The notes beneath the pieces were generated by a model, which did no database searches, had not been told where the DNA came from, and saw only the letters and a program-made list of their open reading frames with translations. This document shows positions 52,648-61,710 of a stretch of 64,000 nucleotides of DNA, one piece after another. The stretch's first letter is position 1, and the number at the start of each line of letters is the position of its first letter. Source of the DNA: Xanthobacter autotrophicus (GTDB lineage Bacteria; Pseudomonadota; Alphaproteobacteria; Rhizobiales; Xanthobacteraceae); contig NZ_VAUP01000004.1 in NCBI RefSeq assembly GCF_005871085.1, positions 1 to 64,000 on the forward strand, in the 5' to 3' direction. Made by a program: the position numbers and the translations under genes.

Positions 52648-54276
52648 CTATTGGCCGGCGGCGAACACGCTGGGGAAGGGCCGGCCGCGCACATCAAAGA
52701 CAGTGGCGTAGGTGACGCCTTCCCGCTCGATCTTGACCAGGGTCGGCGCCTTCACATCGGCGCAGTAGAACTCGCCGAGGCGCAGATAGAAGTCCGCGTT
52801 GCTGCTGTCATAGGTGGTTTCGTAGCGGGGGCCGAGTTCGGCTGCCGCAGCGAAATAGGGCCCGCACACCGCCACCCGCAGCTTGCGGCCCTGGGGCAGG
52901 GACCGGCGGTGCTGTTCCACATATTCGTCCAGCTCTTCGGTCGCCTGCTTGAAGGCGAGGCCCCAGTAATCGAGCATGAACTTGCTGTCGGCGCCCTGGA
53001 TGCCGCCGGCCATGTGGTTGTAGTAAGTGTATTCATAGGGGTGCAGGTTGCGGAAAGCCGCCGCTGGCATGGCGAGGCCCACCAGGAAGGCGGCCGCCAC
53101 GGCGCCGCGGGCAAGGCGCGGCAAGCGCTGCGCCTTCTCCCAAAGCCAGGCGGCGGCGATACCGCCGAGCAGGGCCAGGGCCGGCGTCACGAACACGAAG
53201 TGGCGGATGCCGTTATAGACCACCGGTCGCGCCGTCACCGTGAGCAGCACGGGGAAGAAGGCGGCGGTGACAACCAGCACCAGCCGGGCGCGCTTGGCCG
53301 GCGTGTCCTTGCCGAACAGGGCCGACACCACGGCGCCTGCAGCACCGGCCAGGGCAAGGCCCAGGAACAGTTCCGGCATCTGCACCGAGAACAGCGTGGG
53401 CACATAGGAGCGCGGCATATCGGGGACGAGGATCGGCCGACCCTCGAACATCTCGCGCCAGGGCACTTCCCAGAAGTTGGAATAATATTTCAGTGCCACA
53501 AGGGGGTTGAGCGGCTCAGCCACACCCCAGGGCCACAGGATGCCCAGCACGAAATAGGCGAGGGGCAGGCCGAGGGCGAGCAGGCCGGTGAAGCCGAGGC
53601 TGCGCTTCAGCGCCACCTTCAGGCCCAGATGGCGGGCCTCCGTGATGGCCAGGAAGCCGATGGCGGCAAGGATATAGACGCCGCACATCAGCCCCATCAC
53701 CCGGGTGCCGATGGCAAGGCCGAGAGAGAGGCCGAACAGGGTGACCGTACGCGGGGAGGGATTGGGGAATTCGTCAAAGGCCCGCACCGTCGCGTAGAGC
53801 ACGCCGGCGACGGCCACGGCGAAGGGCGCGTCCTTCACGTTCATGAAGATATGCCCGTAGAATAGTGGGCAGATCATCAGCAGCGCCATCGCCGCGAAGC
53901 CGCCCCAGGGGCCGGCGAGGCGGCGCCCGGTGCGCCAGACGATGAAGAAGCCGCCGACGCCCACCAGCGCGCCCAAAAGGCGGCGGATGTCGAACACGTC
54001 GACGAAGGGCATGGCCTTGGCGAGGGTGGCGGCGAGCAGATCGAAGCCGCCGCCATAATAATACAGGTTGACGAAGGAAAAGACCTTCCGCTGCGTCAGA
54101 CCTGAAGAAAAGTAATTGTACAGCAGATCGCCGTACTGGGAATGGGTGAAGTCATCCCAGCCTAGCCCGTAATCGGAGAAGGTGAGGGCAGCGATGACGG
54201 TTACGGCCGCAAGCAGGATGACGGCGCAGGCATCCGCAACCGCGCCTGGCCGACGATCGATCTCTAGGAACGACAT
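52648..54276 (-). CDS. Polytopic glycosyltransferase family 39 (ArnT-like) protein
   Basis: The 542-residue membrane protein has about ten to twelve hydrophobic segments in the first 400 residues. An acidic pair typical of the family's first periplasmic loop appears in SDYGLGWDDFTHSQYG (about 33-48). The C-terminal 130 residues are soluble. GT39/GT-C enzymes transfer sugars from polyprenyl phosphates in the periplasm. The acceptor is unknown. The start at 54276 lacks a good ribosome binding site (the purine run is on the other strand), so the TTG at 54303 is possible. Confidence 0.75.
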   Translation of the reverse strand: MSFLEIDRRPGAVADACAVILLAAVTVIAALTFSDYGLGWDDFTHSQYGDLLYNYFSSGLTQRKVFSFVNLYYYGGGFDLLAATLAKAMPFVDVFDIRRLLGALVGVGGFFIVWRTGRRLAGPWGGFAAMALLMICPLFYGHIFMNVKDAPFAVAVAGVLYATVRAFDEFPNPSPRTVTLFGLSLGLAIGTRVMGLMCGVYILAAIGFLAITEARHLGLKVALKRSLGFTGLLALGLPLAYFVLGILWPWGVAEPLNPLVALKYYSNFWEVPWREMFEGRPILVPDMPRSYVPTLFSVQMPELFLGLALAGAAGAVVSALFGKDTPAKRARLVLVVTAAFFPVLLTVTARPVVYNGIRHFVFVTPALALLGGIAAAWLWEKAQRLPRLARGAVAAAFLVGLAMPAAAFRNLHPYEYTYYNHMAGGIQGADSKFMLDYWGLAFKQATEELDEYVEQHRRSLPQGRKLRVAVCGPYFAAAAELGPRYETTYDSSNADFYLRLGEFYCADVKAPTLVKIEREGVTYATVFDVRGRPFPSVFAAGQ

Positions 54277-54588
54277 GAAAGGAGGACCCCGACGGACGAC
54301 CAAATCTTCCTGTGCACACCCACCGGTTGAAGCCGAATGCTTCCTTATTCTTCGGGTAGGCGTATTATCCTACCGCAGCCGATGAGGCGCGTCACAGCTA
54401 AGATGGAGTAGCGTCCAATCGCAACAAAATTATGCTGTGCATTGCAAAATTTTGAGGCAAATCCGGTGTGAAATTGCGGCGGATTGCCCTCGTGACACAA
54501 GGAGAGGTGTCCGGATCATCTTGAGCGCGTTGACGCGTTCACCATGAAGAGAAGCATTTGCTCAGCGCTGTTGCTTTGTCGGCAAAGG
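54277..54588. other. Intergenic stretch, AT-richer
   Basis: About 310 bases upstream of the glycosyltransferase gene and downstream of the SOD gene. It contains AT-rich runs around 54420-54460 that fit a promoter. No gene was recognised. Confidence 0.5.
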
Positions 54589-54614
54589 TGCCTCCCGGCA
54601 GGGGCCGGGAGGCA
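54589..54614 (-). terminator. Terminator of the superoxide dismutase gene
   Basis: TGCCTCCCGGC (54589-54599) pairs with GCCGGGAGGCA (54604-54614) around a 4-base loop, 22 bases past the SOD stop codon. On the minus strand it is followed by CCTTTG. Confidence 0.75.
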
Positions 54615-54636
54615 AGAGGCGCTGGACCCGGTCGGA

Positions 54637-55233
54637 TCAGACAGCCTTGCTGTACAATTCCGCTACGTAATCCCAGTTCACCAGATGGTCGACGAACGCC
54701 TTGAGATAGTCGGGGCGGCGGTTGCGGTAATCGATGTAGTAGGAGTGCTCCCACACGTCGACGCCGAGGATGGGGGTCGCGCCCTGCACCAGCGGATTCT
54801 CGCCGTTCGGGGACTTGAGCACCACCAGCTTGCCGTCCTTGAGGGCGAGCCAGGCCCAGCCCGAGCCGAACTGGCCGACGCCGGCGGCGATGAAGTCTTC
54901 CTTGAACTTCTCGACCGAGCCGATGTCCTCGATGATCTTCTTTTCGATCTCGCCGGGGATGGCGCCGCCACCGTTCGGCTTCATCCAGTTCCAGAAATGC
55001 AGGTGGTTGTAGTGCTGGCCGGCATTGTTGAAGAGCGGGGCGTTCTTGCCGAACGAGCCCTTGACGATCTCCTCAAGGGATTTTCCTTCAAATTCAGTTC
55101 CCTTTAGGAGATTGTTGCCATTGTTCACGTAAGCGAGGTGGTGCTTGTCGTGGTGGTATTCCAGCGTCTCGCGCGACATGTAGGGGGCGAGGGCGTCATA
55201 GGCATAAGGCAGTTCGGGCAGCGTGAAGGACAT
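54637..55233 (-). CDS. sodB: Superoxide dismutase, Fe type (Fe/Mn family)
   Basis: The 198-residue enzyme has the four metal ligands: H in LEYHHDKHHLAYV (about 27), H in GQHYNHLHFWNWM (about 79), and D and H in DVWEHSYYIDY (about 160-164). Gln in NNAGQHYNH is where iron enzymes have Gln and manganese enzymes have Gly, so iron use is likely, although a cambialistic enzyme cannot be excluded. It disproportionates superoxide in the cytoplasm. GGAGA precedes the ATG. Confidence 0.93.
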   Translation of the reverse strand: MSFTLPELPYAYDALAPYMSRETLEYHHDKHHLAYVNNGNNLLKGTEFEGKSLEEIVKGSFGKNAPLFNNAGQHYNHLHFWNWMKPNGGGAIPGEIEKKIIEDIGSVEKFKEDFIAAGVGQFGSGWAWLALKDGKLVVLKSPNGENPLVQGATPILGVDVWEHSYYIDYRNRRPDYLKAFVDHLVNWDYVAELYSKAV

Positions 55234-55438
55234 GAAACATCTCCGCAATCTATCCGGCGTCGTGCTCGGGGCGAAATCGCTGCCCCGGCGCCACACCGGG
55301 TATACGACATGTCCGAGCGAGCACCTAGATAGGGTGGCGCCTGCCTTCAAACAACCTTGATGCGGCCGATTTTCCCGGCGAGGTACCACCTTTGGTGTAT
55401 AGCGGCCTTTAGGCTGGCAAGCGGGAGTGGGGTGCGAG

Positions 55439-56230
55439 ATGTGGTGGTTCCTGGTCCTTCTCGGCGTTCTGATCGCACTGGCCGGGCTTGTGGTGATCGC
55501 GCTCGGCGTCGTCATCTACCAGTCCACCTTCGGCAATTCGCTGATCACCACCGGCGCGGTGGCCGCCTCGGGTGGGTTCGTCCTCACCGCCATGGGGCTG
55601 GTGCTGCGCCAGCTTGAGCGCCTCTCCCAGCAGATCGAGCGGAGCTATCCCGGCGCGGAAGCGCCTGCCGAAGGCACCTATCCGGCGCGCGTCGGCGGCC
55701 GTGGCGCACAGGCCCGCCTCTCCGTGGATGATCTGGCGCCGCCGGAACCTGAGGCCATCGCCGCTGAGCCCGCGCCTGCTGCCCTGCCGCCGGTCGAGAC
55801 CCGCGAGCGGATCGCGCCGCCCCCGCGCAACGCCCCGCTTCCGCCGCCGGCCGAGCCGGAGGCCGAAGCCGCCGATCCCATGCTGGAGGCGCGCCGCCAG
55901 CGGTTGCAGCGCCGGGCCGAGCCGCAGCAGCCCCAGCCTGCCGTGACGCCGCCTCCCGGCCCGCCGCGTCCGCGCACCGGCTACGAGCCGCCCCCGCGCC
56001 CGGCCCGTCCGGCGCCCGAGCAGCAGCCAGCCCCGGCAGTGCCCCCCGCTCCGCCACCCCGCCGCGAGCCGGAGGAGCCGCGCATCCTGAAGTCCGGCAT
56101 CGTCGGCGGCATGGCCTATACGCTCTATTCGGACGGCTCGATCCAGGCCGACCTGCCCGATGGCGTGGTGCGCTTCGCCTCGCTTCAGGAACTGCGCGAC
56201 CACGTGGCGCAGTCGCAAAGCGAGCGCTGA
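55439..56230 (+). CDS. Membrane-anchored proline-rich protein, unknown function
   Basis: The 263-residue protein starts MWWFLVLLGVLIALAGL. It has two hydrophobic segments (about 3-28 and 38-58), a short coiled stretch (LRQLERLSQQIERSY), a long proline/glutamate/alanine-rich linker (about 80-215) and a small C-terminal domain (KSGIVGGMAYTLYSDGSIQADLPDG, then RFASLQELRDHV). The layout suggests an inner-membrane protein with a flexible cytoplasmic or periplasmic arm. The C-terminal block is also seen in other alphaproteobacterial proteins. No function can be assigned. Confidence 0.75.
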   Translation: MWWFLVLLGVLIALAGLVVIALGVVIYQSTFGNSLITTGAVAASGGFVLTAMGLVLRQLERLSQQIERSYPGAEAPAEGTYPARVGGRGAQARLSVDDLAPPEPEAIAAEPAPAALPPVETRERIAPPPRNAPLPPPAEPEAEAADPMLEARRQRLQRRAEPQQPQPAVTPPPGPPRPRTGYEPPPRPARPAPEQQPAPAVPPAPPPRREPEEPRILKSGIVGGMAYTLYSDGSIQADLPDGVVRFASLQELRDHVAQSQSER

Positions 56231-56460
56231 GCAGGACGGGCAACCTTCGGCTGGCCGCACCCGGCGGGTGAGGCCAGCGGCGTGCCTGGGGAAGGCCTGA
56301 CGGCGGGCCGAGGCCGCGCCTTCCGAGCCGCGACTCGCGGCTTTGCCCAAGCCGGTTCGTCCTTCTTCCCCCTTCGCTCGCAGGCGCTTTGGCTCTATGG
56401 AGCGGCTTTCCGTTCCCGCGCCGGGCTTACCGCCCCGGCACCGCTTCAGGTAGCCTGCCC

Positions 56461-57483
56461 ATGTATCCCAGCGACTCCGGCCTGCCCTTCGATGATATCC
56501 GCCAACTCGTTGCCACCATGCCCGGCCCGTCCGAGGGCGCGCGGGAGGCAGCCCTGGCCCGGCAGGAACAGCTGGTGAAGCCGCTCGGTGCGCTGGGCCG
56601 GCTGGAGGCCATCGCCGCCCACCTCGCCGCCTGGCAGGGTAATTCCATGCCCACGGTCAATCGGCCCATGGTGGCGGTGTTCGCCGCGACTCACGGCATC
56701 GCCGATCGCGGCGTCTCGCCCTATCCCGGCGCGGTGACCAAGCAGATGATGGCCACCTTCACCGCCGGCAAGGCGGCGGTGAACCAGATCTGCGCCACCT
56801 TCGACGCCGGGCTGCGGGTGTTCGACCTCGCCCTCGACTATCCCACCCCGGACATCACGCAGGGCGCTGCGCTTGATGAGAAGGCCTGCGCGGCCACCAT
56901 GGCCTTCGGCATGGAGGCCATCGCCGGCGGCTCGGATCTTTTGTGCCTCGGCGAGATGGGAATCGGCAACACCACCATCGCCGCTGCCTTGTGCCACGGC
57001 CTCTACGGCGGCACGCCGGAGGAGTGGGTGGGCGCCGGCACCGGTTCCACGGGCGAGGTGCTGGAGCGCAAGATCGCGGCGGTGCGCGACGCCGTGGCGT
57101 TCCACAAGGATCATCTGTCGGATCCGCTGGAGGTGCTGCGGCGGCTCGGCGGGCGTGAGATCGCCGCCATCGCCGGCGCCATCATCGCCGCGCGTCATGA
57201 GAAGGTGCCGGTGGTGCTGGATGGTTTCGTGGTCACCGCCGCCGCCGCCGTGCTCCACGCCCTCGACCCGTCCTCTCTCGACCATTGCCTCGCCGGGCAC
57301 GTCTCGGCGGAGAAGGCCCATCGCGCGCTGCTCGACCGGCTGGGCCTGCGCCCCATCCTCGACCTCGACATGCGGCTGGGCGAGGGCTCGGGCGCGGCGC
57401 TGGCCATCGGCGTGGTGAAGGCGGCGGTGGCCTGCCATCGCGGCATGGCCACCTTCGCCGAGGCCGGAGTTTCCGAGGGCTGA
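56461..57483 (+). CDS. cobT: Nicotinate-nucleotide:dimethylbenzimidazole phosphoribosyltransferase
   Basis: The 340-residue enzyme activates the lower ligand of cobalamin by transferring phosphoribose to dimethylbenzimidazole. Family features are KPLGALGRLEAIAAHLA (about 40-56), FAATHGIADRGVSPYP (about 74-89), GEMGIGNTTIAAAL (about 164-177), VGAGTGSTGEVLERK and the catalytic glutamate in MRLGEGSGAALA (about 305-316). The ATG at 56461 fits the family length. The histidine kinase gene converges immediately downstream. No cobalamin riboswitch pattern was found upstream. Confidence 0.93.
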   Translation: MYPSDSGLPFDDIRQLVATMPGPSEGAREAALARQEQLVKPLGALGRLEAIAAHLAAWQGNSMPTVNRPMVAVFAATHGIADRGVSPYPGAVTKQMMATFTAGKAAVNQICATFDAGLRVFDLALDYPTPDITQGAALDEKACAATMAFGMEAIAGGSDLLCLGEMGIGNTTIAAALCHGLYGGTPEEWVGAGTGSTGEVLERKIAAVRDAVAFHKDHLSDPLEVLRRLGGREIAAIAGAIIAARHEKVPVVLDGFVVTAAAAVLHALDPSSLDHCLAGHVSAEKAHRALLDRLGLRPILDLDMRLGEGSGAALAIGVVKAAVACHRGMATFAEAGVSEG

Positions 57484-57486
57484 AGC

Positions 57487-58527
57487 TCAGGATTGAAGGG
57501 CGCGCGCGGGCGGGAAGGTCACTTCGGCCCGCGTGCCGCCGCCCGGCCGCCGCTCCAGCGCCAATGCGCCGCCGTGCAGGCCGGCGAGGCCGCGCACGAT
57601 GGCAAGGCCCAGCCCGGCGCCGCGTCCGGTGGCAAGGTCGAGGCGGCTTTCCCGGGGATGGGCCGCCCCCAGCGGCAGCTCGCGCTCGGTGATGCCCGGG
57701 CCGGTATCTTCCACTGCGACGAAGGGCATGCCCCCGGCGCCCAGCCCCGCGAGCAGCCGCACCGAGCCGTCGTGCGGTGTGAATTTCACCGCGTTGGCCA
57801 GGAGGTTGAGGGCGATCTGGCGCAGCGCCCGCTCGTCGCCCCACAGGCGCGGCGTGCCCGTCACCTCGGCGGTCAGGGTCACGCGGGCGCCGGCCGCCAG
57901 GGGCCGCATCATGGCGACGCAGTCCTCCGCCAGGGCATCGAGCCGTACCGGCGTTTCCATGAGGGTGCGGTGGCCGCTCTCGATGCGGGCGAGGTCGAGC
58001 AGGTCGTCGGCGAGGGCCAGCAGATGCTGGCCGGAGGCGTGGATGTCCCGCGCATAGCTGCCATAGGCCTGCACCCGGTGGGGGCCCAGCACCTCGTCCG
58101 CCATCATCTCGGAAAAGCCCATCACGGTGTTCAGCGGGGTGCGCAGCTCATGGCTCATCTCGGCCAGGAACCGTGATTTGGCAAGGTTTTCGGCCGTCGC
58201 CTGCCGTGCTGCCGCCTCCGCCGCATCGGCCCTCGCCTCGGCCGCGCGCAGGGCGGTTTCCAGCCGCTGGGACCGCAGGACGAGGAGGCTGGCGGCGATC
58301 AGTGCAGCCGCACCACCGGCGACGGCGCCGGGACCTCCGGCCAACGCCCCGCCCGCCAGCGCCAGGCCGAAGCTGCCCAGACCGGCCACGAGCCAGGAAC
58401 CGGCAAGGCTGCGGGTGGGGCGGGCAAGGGGCAGGGGAGGCGGGAGGGGGAGTCCGGCCGCCTGCGCCGCGAGCTCCGGCGGGGAGCTGGCGGCGGCGTC
58501 GAGCGGGGGGCAAAAGGGGCCGGACAT
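57487..58527 (-). CDS. Membrane sensor histidine kinase
   Basis: The 346-residue kinase has two hydrophobic helices (about 42-60 and 64-85) with almost no periplasmic part and a short coiled coil. The H box EMSHELRTPLNTVMGFSEMM (about 125-144), N box ALNLLANAVKFTP, G1 VEDTGPGI and G2 GRGAGLGLAIVRGLAG follow. No response regulator gene lies next to it, so it is an orphan here. It converges with cobT, their stops only 3 bases apart. Confidence 0.88.
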   Translation of the reverse strand: MSGPFCPPLDAAASSPPELAAQAAGLPLPPPLPLARPTRSLAGSWLVAGLGSFGLALAGGALAGGPGAVAGGAAALIAASLLVLRSQRLETALRAAEARADAAEAAARQATAENLAKSRFLAEMSHELRTPLNTVMGFSEMMADEVLGPHRVQAYGSYARDIHASGQHLLALADDLLDLARIESGHRTLMETPVRLDALAEDCVAMMRPLAAGARVTLTAEVTGTPRLWGDERALRQIALNLLANAVKFTPHDGSVRLLAGLGAGGMPFVAVEDTGPGITERELPLGAAHPRESRLDLATGRGAGLGLAIVRGLAGLHGGALALERRPGGGTRAEVTFPPARALQS

Positions 58528-58682
58528 GCGGCAGGAGCCCTTCGCGGACGGCGCGGTCCTTTCAGGAGACCGGCACCGGGCCAGACGGATAACGCGTTCC
58601 CAACTCCTGGGGCCGTCGCGGTTAACGGGGGGTTAACGGGCGGTCGCCGAAAGTCCGGCCCCTTAACCTTCAGGGCTTGCGC

Positions 58683-59174
58683 ATGCGCATCAAGGACCTT
58701 GTTTTGGCGGTGCTGATCCTCGGCGCGCTCGCGCTTCTGGTGGACCTGCTCAAGCGGGAGGAAACGCTTGCGGGGCATGCGTTTGCTGTGGATGGCGACA
58801 CCCTGGACATCGCCGGCACCCGGGTGCGGCTCAAGGGCATCGATGCGCCGGAGCTGAAGCAGGAATGCGTGCGGGCGGGCCGGCCATGGGCCTGCGGCGA
58901 GGCGGCCCGGCGGATGCTCCAGGAGGCGCTCCGGGCGGCGCCGGTGACCTGCGCCGCCTCCCGGCGTGACCAGTATGGCCGGCCTGTGGCCGTATGCCAG
59001 GCGGCCGGTGTGGATCTGTCGGAACATATGGTGCAGCAAGGCTTTGCGGTGGCCTATCTCGGCCGTGCCTACGCCGGGATGGAGGCTGAGGCGCGGGCGG
59101 CGGGGCGGGGCATCTGGGGCGGCAGCTTCGAGCCGCCGGTGGATTGGCGGGCCGCCCATCCCCACGGCTCCTGA
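58683..59174 (+). CDS. Membrane-anchored thermonuclease (SNase-like) family protein
   Basis: The 163-residue protein has an N-terminal membrane anchor (about 6-22). The SNase-like OB-fold domain begins at about 33: DGDTLDIAGTRVRLKGIDAPE, with the first catalytic Arg and Asp/Glu residues, then RRDQYGRPVA with the second Arg. GFAVAYLGRAYAGMEAEAR closes the domain. It is probably exported and cleaves nucleic acid, or has lost activity as some members have. The ATG at 58683 is chosen; a TTG two codons earlier is possible. Confidence 0.85.
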   Translation: MRIKDLVLAVLILGALALLVDLLKREETLAGHAFAVDGDTLDIAGTRVRLKGIDAPELKQECVRAGRPWACGEAARRMLQEALRAAPVTCAASRRDQYGRPVAVCQAAGVDLSEHMVQQGFAVAYLGRAYAGMEAEARAAGRGIWGGSFEPPVDWRAAHPHGS

Positions 59175-59301
59175 GGGGTCGGGCAGGGATGCCGCCGCCG
59201 CATGCCTCCGCTCTTCGCCACTGCGCTGGAGCCCTTGCACGGCCGGGACAGGCATGGTCTTTCGCTGGGCAAAAGAAGGCGAGGCTGGAGGCGCCAGGGG
59301 C

Positions 59302-59913
59302 ATGAAACTTTACGATTCAAGTCGCGCGCCGAATCCGCGCCGTGTCCGCATCTTCCTGGCGGAAAAGGGTATTTCGGTTCCGACCGTCCAGGTGGACCTC
59401 GGCAAACTGGAGCACAAGTCGGGCGACTTCACCCGCCTCAACCCCCGCCAGCGCGTGCCTGTTCTAGTGCTGGATGACGGCACCGTCATCTGCGAAACCA
59501 TTGCAATCTATCGCTTTTTCGAGGCGCTGCAGCCCGAGCCCAACCTGTTCGGCGCGACGCCGACGGAGCAGGGGCTGGTGGAAATGTGGCAGCGCCGGGT
59601 GGAACTGGACCTGCTTTATCCCATCATGATGGTATTGAGGCACCTTAATCCCGGTATGGCCACCATGGAGGTGCCGCAGGTGCCGGAATGGGGCGAGGCG
59701 AACAAGCCCAAGGTATTGGCAGCGCTTGATTTTTTCAACGATGCCCTGGCCGGCCGGGAGTTCCTCGCGGGCGATCGCTTCACCGTGGCGGATATTACGC
59801 TGCTAGTGGCTGTGGATTTCATGCGCGTGATCCGCGTGGCGCTTTCCCCCACCCACGAAAATCTTGCCCGCTGGCATGCAGCCGTCTCGGCCCGGCCGAG
59901 CGCAAAGGCTTGA
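59302..59913 (+). CDS. Glutathione S-transferase
   Basis: The 203-residue protein has the thioredoxin-like N-domain (MKLYDSSRAPNPRRVRIFLAEKG; RVPVLVLDDGTVICETIAIYRFF with the cis-Pro and the E-[ST] glutathione contact) and the helical C-domain (about 90-200; FLAGDRFTVADITLLVAVDF, the N-capping box). It conjugates or reduces substrates with glutathione. The next gene starts 4 bases after its stop, so it is in an operon with the MBL hydrolase. Confidence 0.9.
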   Translation: MKLYDSSRAPNPRRVRIFLAEKGISVPTVQVDLGKLEHKSGDFTRLNPRQRVPVLVLDDGTVICETIAIYRFFEALQPEPNLFGATPTEQGLVEMWQRRVELDLLYPIMMVLRHLNPGMATMEVPQVPEWGEANKPKVLAALDFFNDALAGREFLAGDRFTVADITLLVAVDFMRVIRVALSPTHENLARWHAAVSARPSAKA

Positions 59914-59917
59914 TATC

Positions 59918-60661
59918 ATGAAGCTAAAGGTGGTCGGCTGCGGCGACGCGTTCGGCTCGGGCGGACGCGGCAACAGCTGCTTCCTGCTGACCTCACAGGG
60001 GCACAAGGCCACCCTCGACTTCGGTGCCAGCGCCCTCGTGAACTTCAACAGGTTCAACATGAGTTCGGCGGACATCGACACGGTGTTCATCAGCCACCTT
60101 CATGGAGATCATTTCGGTGGTATTCCATTCCTCCTACTGGATGGTCAGTTTGTCCATCTGCGGGAGCGGCCGCTGGCCATCGTCGGCCCGCCCGGAACCC
60201 GGGCGCGGCTGACGGCGGCCATGGAGGTGCTGTTCCCCGGCATGGGGGAGATCGACTGGCGATTCGCCTGGAGCGTGACCGAGGTGGAGCCCGGCTCCAC
60301 CTCCCGCCATGGCGCCCTAACCCTCACCACCGCGGCGGTGGTCCATCCCTCCGGCGCGCCCTCCACCGCCCTGCGGCTGGAGGATGGCGCCCGTACCCTC
60401 GCCTTCTCCGGCGACACCCAGTGGACCGACGCTTTGCTGCCCATCGCGCAGGGGGCGGATCTCTTCATCTGCGAGAGCTTCGCCTTCGAGGGCGAGCCCT
60501 ACGGCCATCTTGCCTACCGCACCATCGCCCACCGGCGGGCGGATCTGGGCGCCCGGCGCATCCTGCTCACCCACATGGGCGACGCCATGTGGGCGCGCCG
60601 GGGGGAGGTGGACCCCACCCATTTCATCGTGGCTGAGGATGGGCTCGAACTCGACATCTGA
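59918..60661 (+). CDS. Metallo-beta-lactamase fold hydrolase (RNase Z-like)
   Basis: The 247-residue protein has the MBL motif SHLHGDHFGG (about 58-67), FSGDTQWTD (about 165-173) and a C-terminal LLTHMGDAMW histidine. It is close in pattern to RNase Z-like phosphodiesterases but has no long exosite arm. The substrate is unknown. It lies 4 bases after the GST stop and its 3' end overlaps the glycosylase gene by 23 bases. Confidence 0.87.
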   Translation: MKLKVVGCGDAFGSGGRGNSCFLLTSQGHKATLDFGASALVNFNRFNMSSADIDTVFISHLHGDHFGGIPFLLLDGQFVHLRERPLAIVGPPGTRARLTAAMEVLFPGMGEIDWRFAWSVTEVEPGSTSRHGALTLTTAAVVHPSGAPSTALRLEDGARTLAFSGDTQWTDALLPIAQGADLFICESFAFEGEPYGHLAYRTIAHRRADLGARRILLTHMGDAMWARRGEVDPTHFIVAEDGLELDI

Positions 60662-61310
60662 ACCCGCTGTCGACGCCCTGGTGGCGCGAATCCGCGCCTG
60701 CCGGGTGTGCGTGGAGGCGCCGCGCGGTGCCCCGCTGCCCCACGAGCCCCGTCCGGTGCTGTGGGTGTCGGCCACGGCCGCCATCCTGGTGGCGAGCCAG
60801 GCGCCGGGCACCAAGGTGCATGCCAGCGGGCGGCCCTTCACCGATGCCTCCGGCGACCGGCTGCGCCAATGGATGGGGGTGAGCGACGACGAGTTTTACG
60901 ACGCGTCCCGAATCGCCATCGCGCCCATGGGCTTCTGCTTTCCGGGGCAGGATGCGGCCGGCGGCGACCTGCCGCCCCGGCGCGAATGCGCGGCCACCTG
61001 GCACGACACCTTGTTCGCGACCCTGCCGGCGTTCCGGCTGATCCTGGCGGTGGGCCGCCCGGCGCAGGCCTATCATCTGGCGCGGCTCGGCCTAGGCGCC
61101 CACCTGAAGGCGAACCTGACCCAGACCGTGCACCACTGGCGGGAGGTGCGCGCCGCCGGGCTGGCGCTGGCGAACCCGGTGGCGGTCTATACCCTGCCGC
61201 ATCCCTCCTGGCGCAACACCGGCTGGCTCAAGCGCAACCCTTTCTTCGAAGCCGACCTGCTGCCGCAGCTTCAGGCCGACATCGCCCGCGCGCTGGGGCC
61301 GGGCGGGTAG
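60639..61310 (+). CDS. Uracil-DNA glycosylase family protein, Fe-S type
   Basis: The 223-residue protein has VASQAPGTKVHASGRPFTDASGDRL at about 50-75, the motif-1 region of the family 4/5-like glycosylases, and HPSWRNTGW near the C-terminus as the second motif. Four cysteines (the CRVC pair near residue 20, GFCFPG at about 98 and RRECAATWH at about 117) could hold a 4Fe-4S cluster. It would remove uracil or a related damaged base from DNA. The start at 60639 lies inside the preceding gene, giving a 23-base overlap. Confidence 0.8.
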   Translation: MGSNSTSEPAVDALVARIRACRVCVEAPRGAPLPHEPRPVLWVSATAAILVASQAPGTKVHASGRPFTDASGDRLRQWMGVSDDEFYDASRIAIAPMGFCFPGQDAAGGDLPPRRECAATWHDTLFATLPAFRLILAVGRPAQAYHLARLGLGAHLKANLTQTVHHWREVRAAGLALANPVAVYTLPHPSWRNTGWLKRNPFFEADLLPQLQADIARALGPGG

Positions 61311-61366
61311 GGGTTAGGATGGGCCGCCGGTAGTAAAAACTGCTGCACGACCCAGAATGGTATGAA

Positions 61367-61484
61367 CCCTCTCCCGCGTGCGGGGGAGGGCAGGGAGGGG
61401 GCAACGATGCCTCCAATGCGTATAGCCGTGGGTGGTGGCGCGGACCTGCCCCCTCCCCGGCCCTCCCCCGCAAGCGGGAGAGGG
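61367..61484. repeat. Paired REP-like inverted repeat
   Basis: A 37-base arm (61367-61403) beginning CCCTCTCCCGC is repeated in inverted orientation at 61447-61484 with few mismatches, separated by about 43 bases. Each arm is itself a hairpin (CCCGC...GCGGG). The arrangement is that of a bacterial interspersed REP doublet. The remainder of the 61311-61710 gap holds no recognisable gene. Confidence 0.8.
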
Positions 61485-61710
61485 GGCCGGCTGGTTCAGG
61501 GTGGCGAGCAGCAGCGCTTCTTTTCGGCCACAGACCTGTCCGCGACACTCCCCTCCCTTGCCCAACCTTTCATCAGCGCTCATATGTCGGGCTTTGTAGT
61601 TCAGAGATGTCATGCGACTCAATTGGCGACTTCCCTTTTTCACACACCGGGCCCGCGCGCCTGCCCCCGGAACGTCGACGGCGCGGGAGACCGGCAACAG
61701 AGTTGAGACC

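Noticed and set aside
56231-56460. A possible cobalamin riboswitch before cobT
   Set aside because: I looked for the B12-box and the conserved core; the GC-rich leader does not contain them.
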